Assembly (NCBI GenBank): GCA_965243565.1
Contig: OZ251571.1
Location: 124,001 to 188,000, forward strand
DNA: 64,000 nucleotides
Direction of reading: 5' to 3'
From: CBDEVH01 sp965243565
Lineage (GTDB): Bacteria > Pseudomonadota > Gammaproteobacteria > Tethybacterales > Persebacteraceae
Below are positions 62,206 through 64,000 of this stretch, in pieces; the stretch's first letter is position 1; every line of letters begins with the position of its first letter. The position numbers were made by a program, and so were the translations under genes. Under the pieces are notes generated by a model. The model was not told the origin of the DNA and made no database searches. It saw nothing but the letters and a program-made list of their open reading frames with translations.

Positions 62206-63273
62206 TTAGCCACGCGCTCGGCGTTTGCTTACTGTCTCGGCTAATTGGGCAATCGCAGAGACAGTGTTATCCCAATCGATACAAGCATCGGTAATACTTT
62301 GTCCATAAACCAAATCAGCAGGATTGATTAATTTTTGATTACCCGCAACAAGATTGCTTTCAATCATCGTGCCTATAATACGAGATTCGCCACTGGCTAT
62401 TTGGTTACAAATATTATCAACCACCTCAATTTGCTTTTTATAATCTTTATTGCTATTGGCATGTGAGCAATCAACCATAAGATTGGGCGTTAGACCTGAT
62501 TTTTCGAGCAAGGCACTGGCTTGTTGAATATTATCGGCATCATAATTTGGTTTGCCGCCACCACCACGCAAAATAACATGGCAGGAGTCGTTGCCTGCCG
62601 ATTGTGAAATAGCCAATTGACCATCTTTTTTAATCGACAAAAAGCGGTGTTGTTGATTAGCCGAACCAATGGCATCTGCTGCAATTTTAATATTTCCATC
62701 CGTGCTGTTTTTAAAACCAACAGGGCATGACAGACCCGACGCCAGTTCACGATGAATTTGGCTTTCAGTCGTGCGGGCACCAATGGCACCCCACGCAATT
62801 AAATCAGCAATAAACTGAGGCGAAATAATATCAAGAAATTCAGTGGCACAAGCCAAGCCCAACTCATTAATATCATGCAACAATTGTCGTGCGAGGCGTA
62901 AGCCTTTATTAATCTTGTAAGAATCATCTAAATCAGGATCGTTAATAAGCCCCTTCCAGCCAACTGTTGTACGCGGTTTTTCAAAATAAACACGCATTAT
63001 TATGATTAATTCATTGGTGTATTGTTGGGCAAGGGGGACAAGTCGGTTGGCATACTCCATTGCGGCTTTGGGATCATGGATAGAGCAAGGTCCGGTAACG
63101 ACCAGCAAGCGGTCATCATCTTGCCGTAACACGGCATCAATAGACTTACGCGAATCAGCAATATGCCGTGTTGTTTTTTCATCAACAGGGATTTCGTCAA
63201 TCAGTTGCTGTGGTGTCATAATATCTATAATATCGACTAAGCGAGTATCATCAATTTTTGGTATATCTGTCAT
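62206..63273 (-). CDS. aroG: 3-deoxy-7-phosphoheptulonate synthase (DAHP synthase, type I)
   Basis: First step of the shikimate pathway; 355 residues of the AroF/G/H class. GPCSIHDPKAA (about 60-70), RVYFEKPRTTVGWKGLINDP (about 93-112), WGAIGARTTESQIHRELASGLSCPVGFKN (about 152-180) and DCSHANSNKDYKKQ (about 267) carry the PEP, phosphate and metal ligands. Which aromatic amino acid inhibits it cannot be told. 33 bases after ilvA. Confidence 0.96.
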   Translation of the reverse strand: MTDIPKIDDTRLVDIIDIMTPQQLIDEIPVDEKTTRHIADSRKSIDAVLRQDDDRLLVVTGPCSIHDPKAAMEYANRLVPLAQQYTNELIIIMRVYFEKPRTTVGWKGLINDPDLDDSYKINKGLRLARQLLHDINELGLACATEFLDIISPQFIADLIAWGAIGARTTESQIHRELASGLSCPVGFKNSTDGNIKIAADAIGSANQQHRFLSIKKDGQLAISQSAGNDSCHVILRGGGGKPNYDADNIQQASALLEKSGLTPNLMVDCSHANSNKDYKKQIEVVDNICNQIASGESRIIGTMIESNLVAGNQKLINPADLVYGQSITDACIDWDNTVSAIAQLAETVSKRRARG

Positions 63274-63306
63274 GGTATTATTAATAGAGTTAAAAAATAA
63301 GAGGCT

Positions 63307-64000
63307 TTAGTCTTGCCATAAAAACAAACTATAAGCACGGTTGTTATCTTCCCGTGAAAAAGCATAACCGAGGGTACGCAAAAAATCTTCACAAGTATCG
63401 ATTTCGTTAGTGGGGACTTGAATCCCGCATAAAACGCGCCCAAGGTCAGAGCCATGATTGCGATAATGGAACAAGCTGATATTCCATGAGTGGTTACCGG
63501 CATTGGCAAGCCCTTCTAAAAAAACTTTCAGCGCACCCGGTTTTTCGGGAAATTCAAAACGATAAAGCAATTCATTGACTGCTTTGGCGCGTCCACCCAC
63601 CATATGACGAATATGCAATTTAGACATCTCATCATCGGTTAAATCAATCACCGGAAACTTTTTTTGATTCAGTTTGGCAACGATCTCGCTGCGTTCATTA
63701 GAGGTTTTAGTTTGAATCCCAACAAAAATATGGGCATTATCGGCATTATGCAATCGATAATTAAATTCGGTAATATTTCGTTTGCCCAACACTTGGCAAA
63801 ATTGATAAAAACTACCGGGGCGTTCGGGGATAGTCACGCCAAGTAGAATTTCGCGTTTTTCGCCAATCTCGGCACGCTCTGTTACAAAACCCAAGCGGTC
63901 AAAATTCATATTAGCACCGCAGACAATACCAATCAAGGCATTGTTGTTTTGCGTATCGTATTGTTTAATAGCCGCCACTGCCATTGCTCCTGCAGGCTCG
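63307..64000 (-). CDS. ilvA: Threonine deaminase, C-terminal part (partial)
   Basis: The frame runs off the right edge: codons for EPAGA precede Met 63984, as in ILVA LEPAGA. The 230 residues seen are the end of the catalytic domain plus both ACT-like regulatory repeats (GVTIPERPGSFYQFCQVLG and FEFPEKPGALKVFLEGL), which sense isoleucine and valine. Full-length biosynthetic type (about 500 residues) is therefore likely. Upstream member of an ilvA-aroG-dusA-ubiA run. Confidence 0.93.
   Translation of the reverse strand, partial: EPAGAMAVAAIKQYDTQNNNALIGIVCGANMNFDRLGFVTERAEIGEKREILLGVTIPERPGSFYQFCQVLGKRNITEFNYRLHNADNAHIFVGIQTKTSNERSEIVAKLNQKKFPVIDLTDDEMSKLHIRHMVGGRAKAVNELLYRFEFPEKPGALKVFLEGLANAGNHSWNISLFHYRNHGSDLGRVLCGIQVPTNEIDTCEDFLRTLGYAFSREDNNRAYSLFLWQD

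Noticed and set aside
63307..64000. Short ACT-only protein
   Set aside because: Codons before the first Met match the end of the ilvA catalytic domain, so the gene simply continues outside the window.

Overview
The window is a gene-dense, low-GC (roughly 40% by eye) stretch of a gammaproteobacterial chromosome. That placement rests on gene content and order: lptF/lptG divergent from pepA-holC, petABC-sspA-sspB, pcm-tolC, uvrC-pgsA, accB-accC, ubiquinone genes (ubiA, ubiE, a ubiH-like gene) and LPS genes. The genus cannot be told from the sequence alone. The bc1 complex, ubiquinone genes and Rnf-type subunits indicate a respiring cell. Histidine, DAHP, isoleucine, diaminopimelate, folate, isoprenoid and glutathione genes indicate broad biosynthetic ability. 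No insertion sequence, prophage, CRISPR array or rRNA was seen. Both ends of the window cut genes: an RND efflux pump on the left and ilvA on the right.

Layout. 1-5 kb: an RND pump, a gamma-butyrobetaine-dioxygenase-like enzyme and an MBL hydrolase. 5-8.5 kb (minus): a complete SitABCD/YfeABCD-type Mn/Fe importer, with a long palindrome over its likely promoter and a pentanucleotide repeat in its signal peptide. 8.5-12.5 kb: lptG, lptF, then pepA and holC. 12.5-14.8 kb (minus): ribE and two short-chain dehydrogenases. 14.85-24.6 kb (plus): a seven-gene MSHA/type IV pilus-like assembly cluster (secretin, TPR protein, ATPase, platform protein, PilM/N-like, PilO-like, small periplasmic protein) behind a strong promoter and with no pilin gene. 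It runs without a gap into petABC and sspAB (24.6-28.2 kb). 28.2-34.1 kb (minus): two flavoproteins, orphan rnfD-rnfG, yidD, cysS, a thioredoxin-like ferredoxin and a 56-residue membrane protein. 34.3-36.3 kb: ubiE and gshA. 36.3-39.9 kb (minus): an SbmA-like transporter, a one-domain asparaginase and dxs. 40-48 kb (plus): recA, uvrC, pgsA, mrcA, an LpxL-type acyltransferase, dapF and tlpA. 47.9-54.4 kb (minus): a seven-gene run of ppsR, hisD, hisG, a GlcD-like oxidase, a Rieske ferredoxin, tolC and pcm. 54.5-54.8 kb: two tRNA-Leu genes that differ at one anticodon base. 54.8-57.4 kb (plus): dnaB, a fused ratA-rnfH and smpB. 57.4-64 kb: folE2 (minus), accBC (plus), then ubiA, dusA, aroG and ilvA (minus).

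Most of this is core metabolism. The points I would look at first are the pilin-less MSHA-like cluster joined to the bc1 operon, the RatA-RnfH fusion, the possible phase-variable repeat and operator palindrome of the metal importer, the lone rnfDG pair, and the near-identical tRNA-Leu pair with different anticodons.
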